From Mycolicibacterium peregrinum (GTDB taxonomy: Bacteria > Actinomycetota > Actinomycetes > Mycobacteriales > Mycobacteriaceae): a stretch of 64,000 nt of DNA. The notes beneath the pieces are model-generated. The model was not told where the DNA came from, ran no database searches, and saw only the letters and a list, made by a program, of their open reading frames with translations. Made by a program: the position numbers and the translations under genes. Below are positions 1 to 9,732 of the stretch, in pieces (position 1 is the stretch's first letter; every line of letters begins with the position of its first letter). The stretch covers positions 1-64,000 of the forward strand of contig NZ_LZSO01000017.1 of assembly GCF_001665785.1 (NCBI RefSeq), read 5' to 3'.

Positions 1-156
1 GGGCGGGGGCGGGTACGCGTTGGTCCACGGCTGGGTCGGTGGTGAACCGGAAGGACCGGCGGTTCTGCCGGTGCCCAACTCGGACGCTTGCGCGGCGTCG
101 GCCAACGGGCGCTCGAGCTCCCGGATGCGGGCCTCGGGGTCGTCCTTCGGATCCAT
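1..156 (-). CDS. N-terminal part of a proline-rich protein, truncated by the window edge
   Basis: The reverse strand is open from an ATG at 156 to the window edge (52 codons). It begins MDPKDDPEARIRELERPLAD and then turns Pro/Gly/Thr-rich, ending in a run of prolines. The charged N-terminus followed by a proline-rich linker resembles cytoplasmic tails of mycobacterial membrane or envelope proteins, but the functional part lies outside the window, so no function can be given. A second in-frame ATG lies six codons upstream at 174 (MCEHLR...) and could be the true start. No clear Shine-Dalgarno favours either. The gene diverges from the amidase gene at 401. Confidence 0.6.
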   Translation of the reverse strand, partial: MDPKDDPEARIRELERPLADAAQASELGTGRTAGPSGSPPTQPWTNAYPPPP

Positions 157-400
157 GCGCAGATGCTCGCACATCCGGCCACCGATGCGGACGGAACGCC
201 TGGTCGCAACGAGACAGATGTGTTTGCTTACCGGGCCGTGGGCGAACGTGCCGCCGGGACACTTCGCAGGTGGTGTTCCCGTGGGCAAAGGGCTTGATAC
301 ATAACCGGTCTGACCGCTTCAGTGGGTGTGATTCGCTGTCGGTCCGCGCGCGTAGGCTTGGGTTCACAGATCGTTTGCTATGCAAGGAAAAGGAATCTCA
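157..400. other. Divergent intergenic region, 244 bp
   Basis: This stretch separates the reverse-strand proline-rich gene from the amidase gene. Open frames across it have atypical composition and no recognisable product. The only clear signal is the purine-rich AAGGAAAAGG (384-393), a ribosome binding site 7 nt before the GTG at 401. Promoters for both genes should lie here, but I cannot assign -10 or -35 boxes confidently. Confidence 0.4.
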
Positions 401-1240
401 GTGCCTCAGACGGGACGATGGACCGGCGATCCGGTCTGGTTGGCCGACGTACTCCGCGGCGAGGGTATCGACCTCGTCGAGTACCCCGGCTGGCGCACCC
501 GGGGGCACGGCGATTTCAAAGACATCCGCGGGGTGATGGTGCATCACACCGGGTCGGACACCGCCACTGCTGCATCGATCGCCGATGGGCGCCCCGACCT
601 TCCCGGACCCTTGTCGCAGTTGCACATCGCGCGCGACGGAACGGTGACGGTCGTGGCGCTCGGGGTGGCCTGGCATGCCGGTGTCGGCATGTATCCGTGG
701 TTGCCGACGAACATGGGCAATTGGCACATGATCGGTATCGAGTGCGCCAACAGCGGCACCAGCCCTACGGCGCCGCATCGCAAAAATTGGCCTGATGCAC
801 AGTATTTCGCTCTGGTGCGGTGCTGCGCCGCGATCAACCGCCGGTTGGCGCAGAGCTCTGAACGCACCATAGGGCACAAGGAATACGCCGGCCGCGCGCA
901 AGGCAAGTGGGACCCCGGCGCCATCGACATGGACATCCTGCGCACCGACATCCAGGCGCAGATCGGCGATGTCGGCAAGCCGGCGCCGACGCCTCGGCCG
1001 CCTGTGCCGGTGGGGCAGTACACCGATGTGCTGCTGTATCGGCCCATGGAGGGGCCGGAGGTCGCCGCATTGCAGCGCCGGCTCAAGTCCGCCTACGCGG
1101 CATATGCGGGGGATCTCGAGGTCGACGGAGTCTTCGGCCCGCAGACCGAGGCTGCGGTCAAGGAGTTCCAACGGCGCACCCGCGGGCTGAAGATCGACGG
1201 CATCGTCGGCCCCGCCACCGCGGCTGCGTTACGGCTCTGA
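401..1240 (+). CDS. N-acetylmuramoyl-L-alanine amidase with C-terminal peptidoglycan-binding domain (mycobacteriophage lysin-like)
   Basis: The protein (279 aa) joins an N-terminal amidase_2/PGRP fold (about residues 35-190) to a peptidoglycan-binding domain (about 213-279, with VDGVFGPQTEAAVKEFQ and IDGIVGPATAAAL signatures). Putative zinc ligands are H48 or H49 in VMVHHTG, H159 in IGHKEY and D171 in KWDPG. A proline-rich linker (195-205) separates the domains. The family cleaves the bond between muramic acid and L-alanine of the stem peptide. It resembles mycobacteriophage endolysins and, from memory, M. tuberculosis Rv3594. No signal peptide is seen, so export is unexplained. I chose GTG 401 because AAGGAAAAGG lies just upstream. 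An in-frame ATG at 380 would overlap that site. Confidence 0.85.
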   Translation: MPQTGRWTGDPVWLADVLRGEGIDLVEYPGWRTRGHGDFKDIRGVMVHHTGSDTATAASIADGRPDLPGPLSQLHIARDGTVTVVALGVAWHAGVGMYPWLPTNMGNWHMIGIECANSGTSPTAPHRKNWPDAQYFALVRCCAAINRRLAQSSERTIGHKEYAGRAQGKWDPGAIDMDILRTDIQAQIGDVGKPAPTPRPPVPVGQYTDVLLYRPMEGPEVAALQRRLKSAYAAYAGDLEVDGVFGPQTEAAVKEFQRRTRGLKIDGIVGPATAAALRL

Positions 1241-1828
1241 GCCTCCGGCAGGGCCGGAGCCAGGAAGTGATCGACCTGAACACCGAGGTCATCGGCGGTC
1301 GATACGCGGCTTCGGTGCGGCCCGACGCCCGGTACGGATCGTGCGAAGTGAGCCTCGTCCTTCGGCCGGTGGCGGGGTAGTTGCTGCCGACAGCGAACTG
1401 CCGAGTCGGTACGACTCATCTTTCACAGCAGTAACACATATCGACCGCCGCTGCAGGCTACCCGGTGTTGACGCTCAGGAAAGTTTGCTGGCGTGTCGCA
1501 GTGTGATCTACCGCTCACTTTTGCCGGCGATGGTAAGAATTGCTATTGACGGTCCCGCTGCTCGTGAAATGCGCCACGTCTTACCGAGCCTGCGAAGTCC
1601 CTGGTAACAGGGTTTTAATCAAATGCAGCCAAAAGGTAACGAGTCGATAACGAAGAATTTCTTAAGCGCATTCTGAGAGAGAATTGGCCTGTGCGACTTA
1701 TTCGCTGTGAAGCCGTCCGGGACCTGTCGGTTTCGTCGCTAGACTCAATGCAACCGCGCCACTCCCGGCGCAGATCAACCTGGAATCTAGAGCCGGTGAC
1801 AGCCTTGCCGGCGGAGGTGCCGATAACG
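1241..1828. other. 588-bp intergenic region with weak hairpins
   Basis: No convincing gene is present, since open frames here show no domain or mycobacterial codon pattern. Just after the amidase stop there is a 6-bp hairpin, CTCCGG/CCGGAG (1243-1259), without a T-run. At 1599-1612 CCCTG-GTAA-CAGGG is followed by TTTTAAT and may be a weak factor-independent terminator. The segment 1600-1690 is markedly richer in A/T than its surroundings and is the likely promoter region for the beta-propeller gene. Confidence 0.4.
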
Positions 1829-2920
1829 ATGGCAAACAACTTCCTGCGCGCGCTGGTCACCGCGCTGCGCGCTGGCCACGATGATCGCGCCATCGACGAC
1901 TCGACTGCTCGCAGCGTCGCATTCGACGGTGCACTGGACGACATCGACGTGGCCGGACTGGCCGCGGTTGGACGCGGGCCGATCGGCGACATCGCCGTCG
2001 ATCCCGAGCGTGACACCGTGGTGGTCACCAACACCGGCGCGCAGAGTCTGACCGTGATCAACCCTCACACCATGGGTGTCGTGGGTTCGGTCCGCCTCGC
2101 CGGAGACCCTTTCGCCGTCGTCGTCGCGGATGACCGCGCCTACGTCAGCGTCGCCACCCCCGGACACGACGCGATCGTGGCGGTCGACACCATCACCGGT
2201 ACGGTGCTCAACGAGTACCCGCTGGCCTTCAGCGTGACCGCCCTGTGCATCAGCCCGGACGGCAAGCGGGTGTTCGCCGGCCGCGCGGGTAATGAGCGCA
2301 TCGACATCGCGGTCGTCGACACCACCGCCGAGCGCGTCGGCACCATCGACATCGCCACCGGTGCGGGTGTCAACCTCGACGCCCTGCAGATCGACTCGAC
2401 CGGCAAGCGCCTGTACGTCGCCACCTCCGACTTCCGTGGCAGCCGGTTGGTCGTCGTCAACACCGAGACCGCGCAGGCGCAGGCCACGGTCTGGATCGGC
2501 GCTCCGATCCGTGACATCGCGATCGGCGACGGCGTTGCCTACGTGCTGACCTCTGACCTGGCGCATCGCGGCGTGGTGCACACCGTTGACCTGTCCGCCG
2601 GGACCGTGGTGGACGCTGTCGAGATCGGCGGGGCACCGACCCAGCTGGTGCTGAGCCCTGACACCACCCGCGCGTACGTGGTCGACTATGACCGTGTCAT
2701 CGTCTGGTGCACTCTGACCAGCGAGATTCAGGGCAGCATCGACGTGCACGCCCAGCCCGCGGCAGTCGCCTTGCCCGACAACGGCACTCGGCTCTACATC
2801 GCCGACTACGCCGGCCAGGTCAACGTCTTCGACGTCGCCGAATCGCTGTACTCGCAGCTGGTGTCGACGGACGCAGTCGAGATGCACCAGCTGCCCGCGC
2901 TGGCGCCTGCCGGCGTCTGA
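1829..2920 (+). CDS. YncE-like YVTN beta-propeller repeat protein
   Basis: The product has 363 residues. After a short N-terminal segment (MANNFLRALVTALRAG) it consists of repeated units of about 40 residues. Signatures include GDIAVDPERDTVVVTNTGA, ALCISPDGKRVFAG, LQIDSTGKRLYVAT, LVLSPDTTRAYVVD and VALPDNGTRLYIAD, spaced as blades of a seven-bladed YVTN/YncE propeller. No signal peptide is apparent, so a cytosolic or non-classically exported scaffold is likely; the ligand is unknown. The ATG at 1829 has GGAGG at 1813-1817, which I prefer to in-frame starts at 1691 or 1748. It ends one nucleotide before the convergent response-regulator gene, with no room for a terminator. Confidence 0.75.
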   Translation: MANNFLRALVTALRAGHDDRAIDDSTARSVAFDGALDDIDVAGLAAVGRGPIGDIAVDPERDTVVVTNTGAQSLTVINPHTMGVVGSVRLAGDPFAVVVADDRAYVSVATPGHDAIVAVDTITGTVLNEYPLAFSVTALCISPDGKRVFAGRAGNERIDIAVVDTTAERVGTIDIATGAGVNLDALQIDSTGKRLYVATSDFRGSRLVVVNTETAQAQATVWIGAPIRDIAIGDGVAYVLTSDLAHRGVVHTVDLSAGTVVDAVEIGGAPTQLVLSPDTTRAYVVDYDRVIVWCTLTSEIQGSIDVHAQPAAVALPDNGTRLYIADYAGQVNVFDVAESLYSQLVSTDAVEMHQLPALAPAGV

Positions 2921-2921
2921 T

Positions 2922-3617
2922 TCAACGCCACCTGTAGCGGGTGCGCGGCCGCCCGGCCTTGCCGTACTCCGTAGTGCGGGTGACGGTGCCTTCATCGGCC
3001 AGACGCTCGAGGTAGCGCCACGCCGTCACGCGTGACACTCCGATCCGCTTGGCCGCCTCGTCGGCGGTCAGGCCGTCGGGTTCGTCGCGCACAGCCACGG
3101 CAATTCCTTCTGTGGTCTGCGGGGCCGCACCCTTCGCGGAAGATCTGGCAGATTCACTTGAGGCAACCCGCAATTCAGCCAACGCCCGGTCAACCTCAGC
3201 CTGGCTGGCGGCATCGGTTCCCGACGGCAGCGCCGAACGATAACGGCGGTAGCGCTCCAGTCGATCGCGAAAGGCTGCGAAGGTGAACGGTTTGAGCAGG
3301 TAGGCCAGGGCACCGTGGGCCACCGCGGCGCGCACCATCTCCAGGTCGCGTTCGGAGGTGATCGCGATGATATCGGGGGCCGGCCGCAACCCGGAAAGCC
3401 CGGACGCTAACGAGATTCCGCTCGCGTCGGGCAATCCCAGATCCAGCAGTACCAGGTCTACTGGCTGCTCGGAGGCCGCGGCCCCGGCCGCCGCGCGCAT
3501 CGCGTCGCGAGCGGTGTGCGCCACCGCTGTCACCGAAAACCCTTCCAGGCGACCGATATAGGTCTGGTGGGCTTCGGCGATCAACGGATCGTCCTCGACG
3601 ATGAGCACGTTGATCAT
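2922..3617 (-). CDS. CitB/DcuR-type response regulator
   Basis: This 231-residue two-component regulator has an N-terminal receiver domain (1-120): acidic pocket E8-D9-D10, phospho-acceptor D59 in VLLDLGLPD, ITSE switch and LLKPF lysine. The C-terminal helix-turn-helix (about 178-231, LTADEAAKRIGVSRVTAWRYLERL) is typical of DctR/CitB/DcuR regulators of C4-dicarboxylate and citrate transport. Its ATG overlaps the TGA of the upstream kinase gene (ATGA), so the two are translationally coupled. With dctA only 2 kb away, the likely target is the transporter. The start at 3617 is fixed by the overlap; the open frame continues further upstream within the kinase. Confidence 0.87.
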   Translation of the reverse strand: MINVLIVEDDPLIAEAHQTYIGRLEGFSVTAVAHTARDAMRAAAGAAASEQPVDLVLLDLGLPDASGISLASGLSGLRPAPDIIAITSERDLEMVRAAVAHGALAYLLKPFTFAAFRDRLERYRRYRSALPSGTDAASQAEVDRALAELRVASSESARSSAKGAAPQTTEGIAVAVRDEPDGLTADEAAKRIGVSRVTAWRYLERLADEGTVTRTTEYGKAGRPRTRYRWR

Positions 3618-5170
3618 CGCGGCACCGTTGCCGTGACCACAGAGCCGTACGTGACGTCGGTGTGCAGTGTCCCGCCGTGCCGTTTGACCGTCTGCGCCAC
3701 CAGGGCGAGGCCCAGGCCGTGGCCGGACGCATCGGACTTCGTCGAATATCCGCGCTGCATTGCCTTTTCGAAGGCGTCCGGATCCATCCCGGGTCCGCTG
3801 TCGGCGACCCGGATCAACAACTCGCGATCGTCCTGGCTCACCGTGACCTCGATCCACGGATCCTCACGGTCACACGCATCCATGGCATTGTCGATCAGGT
3901 TACCCAGCACTGTCACCATCTCCTGCCCGGAGAGCACGGTGTCAGCGGACAACTGCGTGTCCTCGGTTACGGTCAGCGCGATCCCACGTTCGTCTGCCTG
4001 AGCCGTCTTGCCGAGGAGCAGTGCCACCAGAGCCGGTTCGGCCACGGCCTGCGACAACCGGTCCACCAGGCGTTGGGACAACTCCAACTCACTGGTGGCG
4101 AACCGGACCGCGTCCTCGGGTCGGCCCATCTCCACCATGGTGACCACCGTGTGCAGCTTGTTTGCCGACTCATGCGCCTGTGCCCGCAACGAGTCGGTCA
4201 GGACCTGCAGCGAGCTGAGTTCACCCAGGGCGCCTTGCAGTTCGGTGCGGTCACGGATCGTGACGACCTCGGATCCGGAACCGGCGACCCGGGCGCGGTT
4301 GACCACCAGGACCCGGTCCCCGGTGACATGCAACTCGTCGCGCACCCCAGGGGCGGTGCTGCGCAGAAACTCCGGCAGGTCCTGTGTCCGCACCGGCCCG
4401 GGCCCCAGCCCCAGCAGGCGGCGGGCTTCGTCATTCACCAGCGCCACTCCGTCACGATCGAGCACGATGAGCCCCTCTGACACCGAATGCAGAATTGCGT
4501 CGTGGTGGTCGTACATGACCCGCAACTCGTCGGGTCGCAGCCCCCGTGTCTGACGTAGCAGCCTGCGCCGGATCGCCCACACCCCGATCAGTGAAACCCC
4601 CAGTGCGGCAGCGGTTACCGCAACGATCACCGGGATCTGCGCACGCCACCGCTGGCCCAGGGTCTGCTGGGTGATCCCCGCCGACACCAGACCCACGATG
4701 CGGCCGTCGCGACCACGCACCGGTGCGATCGCTCGCACCGACGGGCCCAGCGTGCCGGTGTAGACCTCGCTGAAGGTGTCGCCGTGCAGTGCGGGCTCGA
4801 CCGTGCCCAGGTAATGGCCGCCGATCTGGCTGGGATCGGTGTGGGTGAACCGGATGCCGTCCGGGGCCATGATCGTGATGAACGCGATGCCCGTCTCGGT
4901 GCGCACCGCCTCGGTCACCGGCTGCAAAACCTGTGTCGCAGTGCCGGATTCGATGGCCGCGGCGGTCGACGGTGAATCGGCCAGGGTTGTTGCGATACCG
5001 ATCACCTGCTGCCGGGCGGCATCGTCACCGTCACGGCGGGCATCGAGGAGGGCCAGCGCGCTGCCGGCGAGCACCACCACCGCGACTACCAGGACCTGCA
5101 GCGCGATGGCCTGCCCCGCCAAGGAGCGCGGCCAGACCCGGCCCGACAGTCGCCGCCACCAACCCGTCAC
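3614..5170 (-). CDS. CitA/DcuS-type sensor histidine kinase
   Basis: The protein (518 aa from this start) has an arginine-rich N-terminus and TM1 (about 20-42). An extracytoplasmic sensor domain (about 43-175) matches the sCache/PASC arrangement of CitA/DcuS. TM2 (about 180-200), a cytoplasmic PAS domain (about 225-310) and the kinase core follow. H333 in LRAQAHESANKLHT is the predicted phosphorylation site. LGNLIDNAMDA is the N-box, and DSGPGMD with GHGLGLALV are ATP-binding boxes. By family it senses C4-dicarboxylate or citrate outside the cell. The start is uncertain: GTG 5170 has GGAGG four bases upstream, GTG 5173 is adjacent, and a TTG at 5206 is in frame. Confidence 0.85.
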   Translation of the reverse strand: MTGWWRRLSGRVWPRSLAGQAIALQVLVVAVVVLAGSALALLDARRDGDDAARQQVIGIATTLADSPSTAAAIESGTATQVLQPVTEAVRTETGIAFITIMAPDGIRFTHTDPSQIGGHYLGTVEPALHGDTFSEVYTGTLGPSVRAIAPVRGRDGRIVGLVSAGITQQTLGQRWRAQIPVIVAVTAAALGVSLIGVWAIRRRLLRQTRGLRPDELRVMYDHHDAILHSVSEGLIVLDRDGVALVNDEARRLLGLGPGPVRTQDLPEFLRSTAPGVRDELHVTGDRVLVVNRARVAGSGSEVVTIRDRTELQGALGELSSLQVLTDSLRAQAHESANKLHTVVTMVEMGRPEDAVRFATSELELSQRLVDRLSQAVAEPALVALLLGKTAQADERGIALTVTEDTQLSADTVLSGQEMVTVLGNLIDNAMDACDREDPWIEVTVSQDDRELLIRVADSGPGMDPDAFEKAMQRGYSTKSDASGHGLGLALVAQTVKRHGGTLHTDVTYGSVVTATVPR

Positions 5171-5304
5171 CACACCTCCGATTTGTGAAGGCAACAATCT
5201 TCCCAAATAGTGGCGCGGATATCCGCTGGTAGCGAGTTCACACCGGCAGTTCTGCGACCTTCGTGACCGTCAATTCGGGGCTGCTGTTCGCGGACGCGGA
5301 GTCG

Positions 5305-5310
5305 TAGAAT
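5305..5310 (+). promoter_or_regulatory. Candidate -10 box of the small secreted proline-rich protein gene
   Basis: TAGAAT at 5305-5310 fits the mycobacterial housekeeping -10 consensus TANNNT and lies 46 bp before the ATG at 5356. A -35 element about 17 bp upstream is not convincing. The site is in the divergent region between the kinase gene and the secreted protein gene. Confidence 0.35.
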
Positions 5311-5355
5311 CTGACCATAAGCAGGGGTCGAGGGTAGATCCAAGGGAGACCTGCG

Positions 5356-5628
5356 ATGAGCGTGATTCATCGCTTGACAACCATCATCATGGCCGCGGTC
5401 GCGTCACTGGCGTTGGTGACGGCGATTTCCCCAGTGGTCGGCAATGCGACCGAGTGCGGGGCGGGCACCGTCTTCGACCCACCGTCGAACACCTGCGTGG
5501 CGGCGCAGTTGCCGCCGCCCCCTCCGCCGCCGCCCCCTCCACCCGCGTGGAACGGCGACATCACGCCCTACTTCTCGGTCGGTATCTGCGCACCGATCCC
5601 ATTCGTCTCGCTCTGCGCGGGCATCTGA
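5356..5628 (+). CDS. Small secreted cysteine- and proline-rich protein
   Basis: This 90-residue product has a signal peptide: MSVIHRL followed by a hydrophobic core and cleavage near SPVVGNA-TE (about residue 31). The mature part has four cysteines (ECGAG, NTCVA, GICAP, SLCAG), an eleven-proline run at about 53-63 and a hydrophobic tail. The CGAGTVFDPPSNTC segment recalls chitin-binding-like cysteine pairs, but I do not recognise the family and assign no function. GGGAG lies 9 bp before the ATG. It sits between the divergent sensor kinase gene and dctA, so a role in the same envelope process is possible but unproven. Confidence 0.75.
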   Translation: MSVIHRLTTIIMAAVASLALVTAISPVVGNATECGAGTVFDPPSNTCVAAQLPPPPPPPPPPPAWNGDITPYFSVGICAPIPFVSLCAGI

Positions 5629-5706
5629 GCGATAGATCGACGATCCGGTCCCAGAAGCCGCTCACGTAGGGGACCGGATCGCTGCGTGAACGTAATGCAC
5701 TAAAAC

Positions 5707-5720
5707 GTGACCTGGCTCAC
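5707..5720 (+). promoter_or_regulatory. CRP-type operator upstream of dctA
   Basis: GTGA-CCTGGC-TCAC at 5707-5720 is a perfect inverted repeat with 6-bp spacing, matching the core of the CRP consensus TGTGA-N6-TCACA used by mycobacterial cAMP receptor proteins. It lies 57 bp upstream of the dctA ATG. CRP control of dctA is known in E. coli. Here it is inferred from the motif alone. Confidence 0.5.
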
Positions 5721-5777
5721 CCTATGGTCGAAGGTGCTTGTTACAGCGCATTCGAAGTTCAACTGGAGGTGGCACCG

Positions 5778-7139
5778 ATGACCGTGTCCGTAGAACCGCA
5801 ATCAGAGCCGGCGCCCCCGCCGCGTCGCGACCGGACCCACTTGCTCTACATTGCGGTCATCGCGGCCGTCGTCGTCGGCATCGTGGTCGGTCTCGTCGCA
5901 CCCGAGGTCGGTAAGAGCGTCGGTGTGCTCGGCACCATGTTCGTCAGCCTGATCAAGATGATGATCGGCCCCATCATCTTCTGCACGATCGTGTTGGGGA
6001 TCGGCTCGGTGCGCAAGGCCGCCATCGTCGGGAAGGTCGGTGGCCTGGCCTTCGGCTACTTCCTGGTGATGTCCACGATCGCGCTGACCATCGGGCTGGT
6101 GGTCGGCAACCTGATCCACCCGGGCAGCGGCATGCACCTGTCGGAGAGCTCGGCCGGCAAGGGCGCCGAGCTCGCGGAGAAAGCGCACGAGGCCGGCGGG
6201 TTGATGGACTTCGTCCAGGGCATAATCCCGGAGACGCTGTTCTCCTCGCTGACGGCCGGAAGTGTGCTTCAAGCCTTGTTCGTGGCGCTGCTGGTCGGAT
6301 TCGCGCTGCAGGGCATGGGCAGCGCCGGTGAGCCGATCCTGCGCGGTATCGAGCACCTGCAGAAGCTTGTGTTCAAGGTGCTGATCATGATCCTGTGGCT
6401 GGCGCCGATCGGCGCGTTCGGCGCGATCGCCAACGTGGTCGGGCAGACCGGCTGGACGGCCGTCACGCAGCTGCTGACCCTGATGCTGGGCTTCTACGTG
6501 ACCTGTGTGCTGTTCGTGTTCGGCGTGCTCGGTGTATTGCTGCGTGCGGTGTCGGGCGTGTCCATCTTCAAACTGGTGCGGTACCTGGCCCGCGAGTACC
6601 TGCTGATCTTCTCGACGTCTTCGTCGGAATCGGCACTTCCGCGCCTCATCGCGAAGATGGAGCACCTGGGTGTCGACCGCAGCACCGTCGGTGTCGTTGT
6701 GCCGACCGGGTATTCGTTCAACCTCGACGGCACCGCGATCTACCTGACCATGGCGGCGCTGTTCATCGCCGACGCACTGAGCGCTCCGATGTCCGTCGGC
6801 CAGCAGATCGGCCTGCTGGTGTTCATGATCGTCGCGTCGAAGGGAGCCGCCGGGGTGACGGGCGCCGGACTGGCCACGCTGGCCGGCGGCCTGCAGGCGC
6901 ACCGTCCGGACCTGCTCGACGGGGTCGGACTGATCGTCGGAATCGACCGGTTCATGTCCGAGGCCCGCGCGGTGACCAACTTCTCCGGCAACGCGGTGGC
7001 CACCCTGCTCGTCGGCTCGTGGACCCACACCGTGGACAAGGCCAAGGTCGATGCGGTACTGCGCGGGGACGACCCGTTCGACGAGCTCACCATGGTCGAC
7101 GACCACTCCGCGGCAGCCGCCGAACCTGCGCGCGTCTAG
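5778..7139 (+). CDS. dctA: C4-dicarboxylate:cation symporter DctA
   Basis: The 453-residue protein has the hydrophobicity and conserved loops of the dicarboxylate/amino acid:cation symporter family. These include MFVSLIKMMIGPIIFCTIV near residue 55, the serine-rich reentrant loop STSSSESALPRLI (about 280-292) and the TM7 motif GYSFNLDGTAIYLTMAALFI (about 312-331). It should import succinate, fumarate and malate across the inner membrane. The start at 5778 is chosen because AACTGGAGG lies 8 bp upstream; an in-frame start at 5724 lacks such a site. The divergent CitA/DcuS-type two-component genes and the CRP-like site at 5707 fit substrate- and carbon-dependent control. A strong terminator follows. 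Confidence 0.92.
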   Translation: MTVSVEPQSEPAPPPRRDRTHLLYIAVIAAVVVGIVVGLVAPEVGKSVGVLGTMFVSLIKMMIGPIIFCTIVLGIGSVRKAAIVGKVGGLAFGYFLVMSTIALTIGLVVGNLIHPGSGMHLSESSAGKGAELAEKAHEAGGLMDFVQGIIPETLFSSLTAGSVLQALFVALLVGFALQGMGSAGEPILRGIEHLQKLVFKVLIMILWLAPIGAFGAIANVVGQTGWTAVTQLLTLMLGFYVTCVLFVFGVLGVLLRAVSGVSIFKLVRYLAREYLLIFSTSSSESALPRLIAKMEHLGVDRSTVGVVVPTGYSFNLDGTAIYLTMAALFIADALSAPMSVGQQIGLLVFMIVASKGAAGVTGAGLATLAGGLQAHRPDLLDGVGLIVGIDRFMSEARAVTNFSGNAVATLLVGSWTHTVDKAKVDAVLRGDDPFDELTMVDDHSAAAAEPARV

Positions 7140-7150
7140 CCTCACGACAA

Positions 7151-7181
7151 AAGGCCCGGCCGGGACATCCGGCCGGGCCTT
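7151..7181 (+). terminator. Strong hairpin terminator after dctA
   Basis: A perfect 13-bp stem, AAGGCCCGGCCGG (7151-7163) pairing with CCGGCCGGGCCTT (7169-7181), encloses a 5-nt loop. It starts 11 bp after the dctA stop. The loop is followed by only two T residues, as is common for mycobacterial hairpin terminators. Confidence 0.8.
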
Positions 7182-7268
7182 CCGCGTTGAACCGGTGCCG
7201 GGCCTGGACCGTAACAACGGGCAGGACATCACCGAAAAGGTGTATGCGAGAAGAAAGAAGACACGACC

Positions 7269-7583
7269 ATGCGAGCATCAATCATCATGCTCGCCGCGTC
7301 GGGGGCGGCAGTAAGCACGATTCTGGCGCCGGCAGTGCCGGCGTATGCCGATTCCGCGGTCGAGACGATCGGTCTGCTGGAAGCCGAGGGCTTCTACGTC
7401 AACATCGATCGGGTGGGCAGCGCCCCCCTCGATCAGTGCACCGTCACGAGCATCCGCAACCCACAGACCCAGACCAGGCTCATCCGGGTCGAACGTTTCG
7501 GCAAGAACGGCGCGAAGGATTTCGATCTCGTACCCGTGGTGGTGCGCCGAACCATCACGGTGTCACTGGACTGCTCCAGGTGA
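7269..7583 (+). CDS. Small secreted mycobacterial protein (paralogue of the convergent gene at 7587-7898)
   Basis: This 104-residue product has a signal peptide with cleavage near VPAYA-DS (residue 28). The mature part has two cysteines (LDQCTVT and SLDCSR), presumably a disulphide, and the segment SAPLDQCTVTSIRNPQ. The same segment recurs almost unchanged in the convergent neighbour, so the two arose by inverted duplication. Other mycobacteria carry many such about 100-aa exported proteins of unknown role. AGAAGAAAGAAG before the ATG serves as ribosome binding site. A helical segment ETIGLLEAEGFYVNIDRVG opens the mature domain. Confidence 0.75.
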   Translation: MRASIIMLAASGAAVSTILAPAVPAYADSAVETIGLLEAEGFYVNIDRVGSAPLDQCTVTSIRNPQTQTRLIRVERFGKNGAKDFDLVPVVVRRTITVSLDCSR

Positions 7584-7586
7584 GTG

Positions 7587-7898
7587 TCAGCGCTGGCAGT
7601 TCAGCGACACCGACACCGTTCGGCTGGTGACCGACGGCACCAGGATTCGATCACCGCCCAGACCCGGCCCGACGTAGGGCACCAACTGGCTGACCTGCTG
7701 GGGATTGCGGACGCTGGTCACGGTGCACTGGTCCAGCGGTGCGGTCCCGATCTTGTCGATCGTGACGGTGTAGCCCTCCGACTGCAGGCGGTTGATCGTG
7801 TCCTGGGCCGTCTCCTCGGCCGCCGCCACCGCGGATGACGCGCCCACCACGCCCAACACCGCCAGCCCCACTGCCGCCAGCAGCGACTTCGTGCGCAT
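7587..7898 (-). CDS. Small secreted mycobacterial protein (paralogue of the gene at 7269-7583)
   Basis: This 103-residue protein has a signal peptide (MRTKSLLAAVGLAVLGVVGA, cleavage near AVAAA-EE). The mature domain parallels its neighbour: TINRLQSEGYTVTIDKIGT, APLDQCTVTSVRNPQ, a variable loop, then RTVSVSLNCQR at the C-terminus. The two cysteines are conserved. The genes converge with 3 nt between stops. I chose the ATG at 7898 because a signal peptide begins there and GGAAGGACGGG lies upstream; the open frame runs on in antisense to the ligase gene, which is not meaningful. Function unknown. Confidence 0.75.
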   Translation of the reverse strand: MRTKSLLAAVGLAVLGVVGASSAVAAAEETAQDTINRLQSEGYTVTIDKIGTAPLDQCTVTSVRNPQQVSQLVPYVGPGLGGDRILVPSVTSRTVSVSLNCQR

Positions 7899-8006
7899 CG
7901 GACCCGTCCTTCCGTAGTTGTCCGTCCATCCTCCCCTAAGTACATCGTTCGGGAAATTCGAATCGTTCCCGCCGCCGCCGATCAAAGACCGCATACCATC
8001 GCGCCC

Positions 8007-9629
<1,623 letters not shown>

Positions 9630-9637
9630 TTTCTTGC

Positions 9638-9660
9638 GCGAGCAGACGCAAAACTGCCCA
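9638..9660 (+). repeat. Left half of a palindromic intergenic element split by the insertion sequence
   Basis: Positions 9638-9660 begin GCGAGCAGACGC and end CTGCCCA. They are the reverse complement of 11120-11142 at 22 of 23 positions. With one copy of the 3-bp target duplication removed, the two arms would form one hairpin with a T-rich loop between the convergent ligase and hydrolase genes. This looks like a bidirectional terminator or dispersed palindrome that the IS interrupted. Confidence 0.7.
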
Positions 9661-9732
9661 TTTTTGGCGATTTGAAGTGCTCCCCGGAAGTTGGACTGAG
9701 AAATTCAGTTTCTTCTTCTGGGGAGTACTTTT

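Noticed and set aside
20..536. Forward-strand frames at the left edge
   Set aside because: Arg/Ser/Gly-rich without domain; the reverse strand has a plausible N-terminus at 156 and the amidase starts at 401.
5802..7232. Reverse-strand frame of 476 codons antisense to dctA
   Set aside because: Composition dominated by His, Asp, Arg and Gln with no fold signature; dctA on the other strand is unmistakable.
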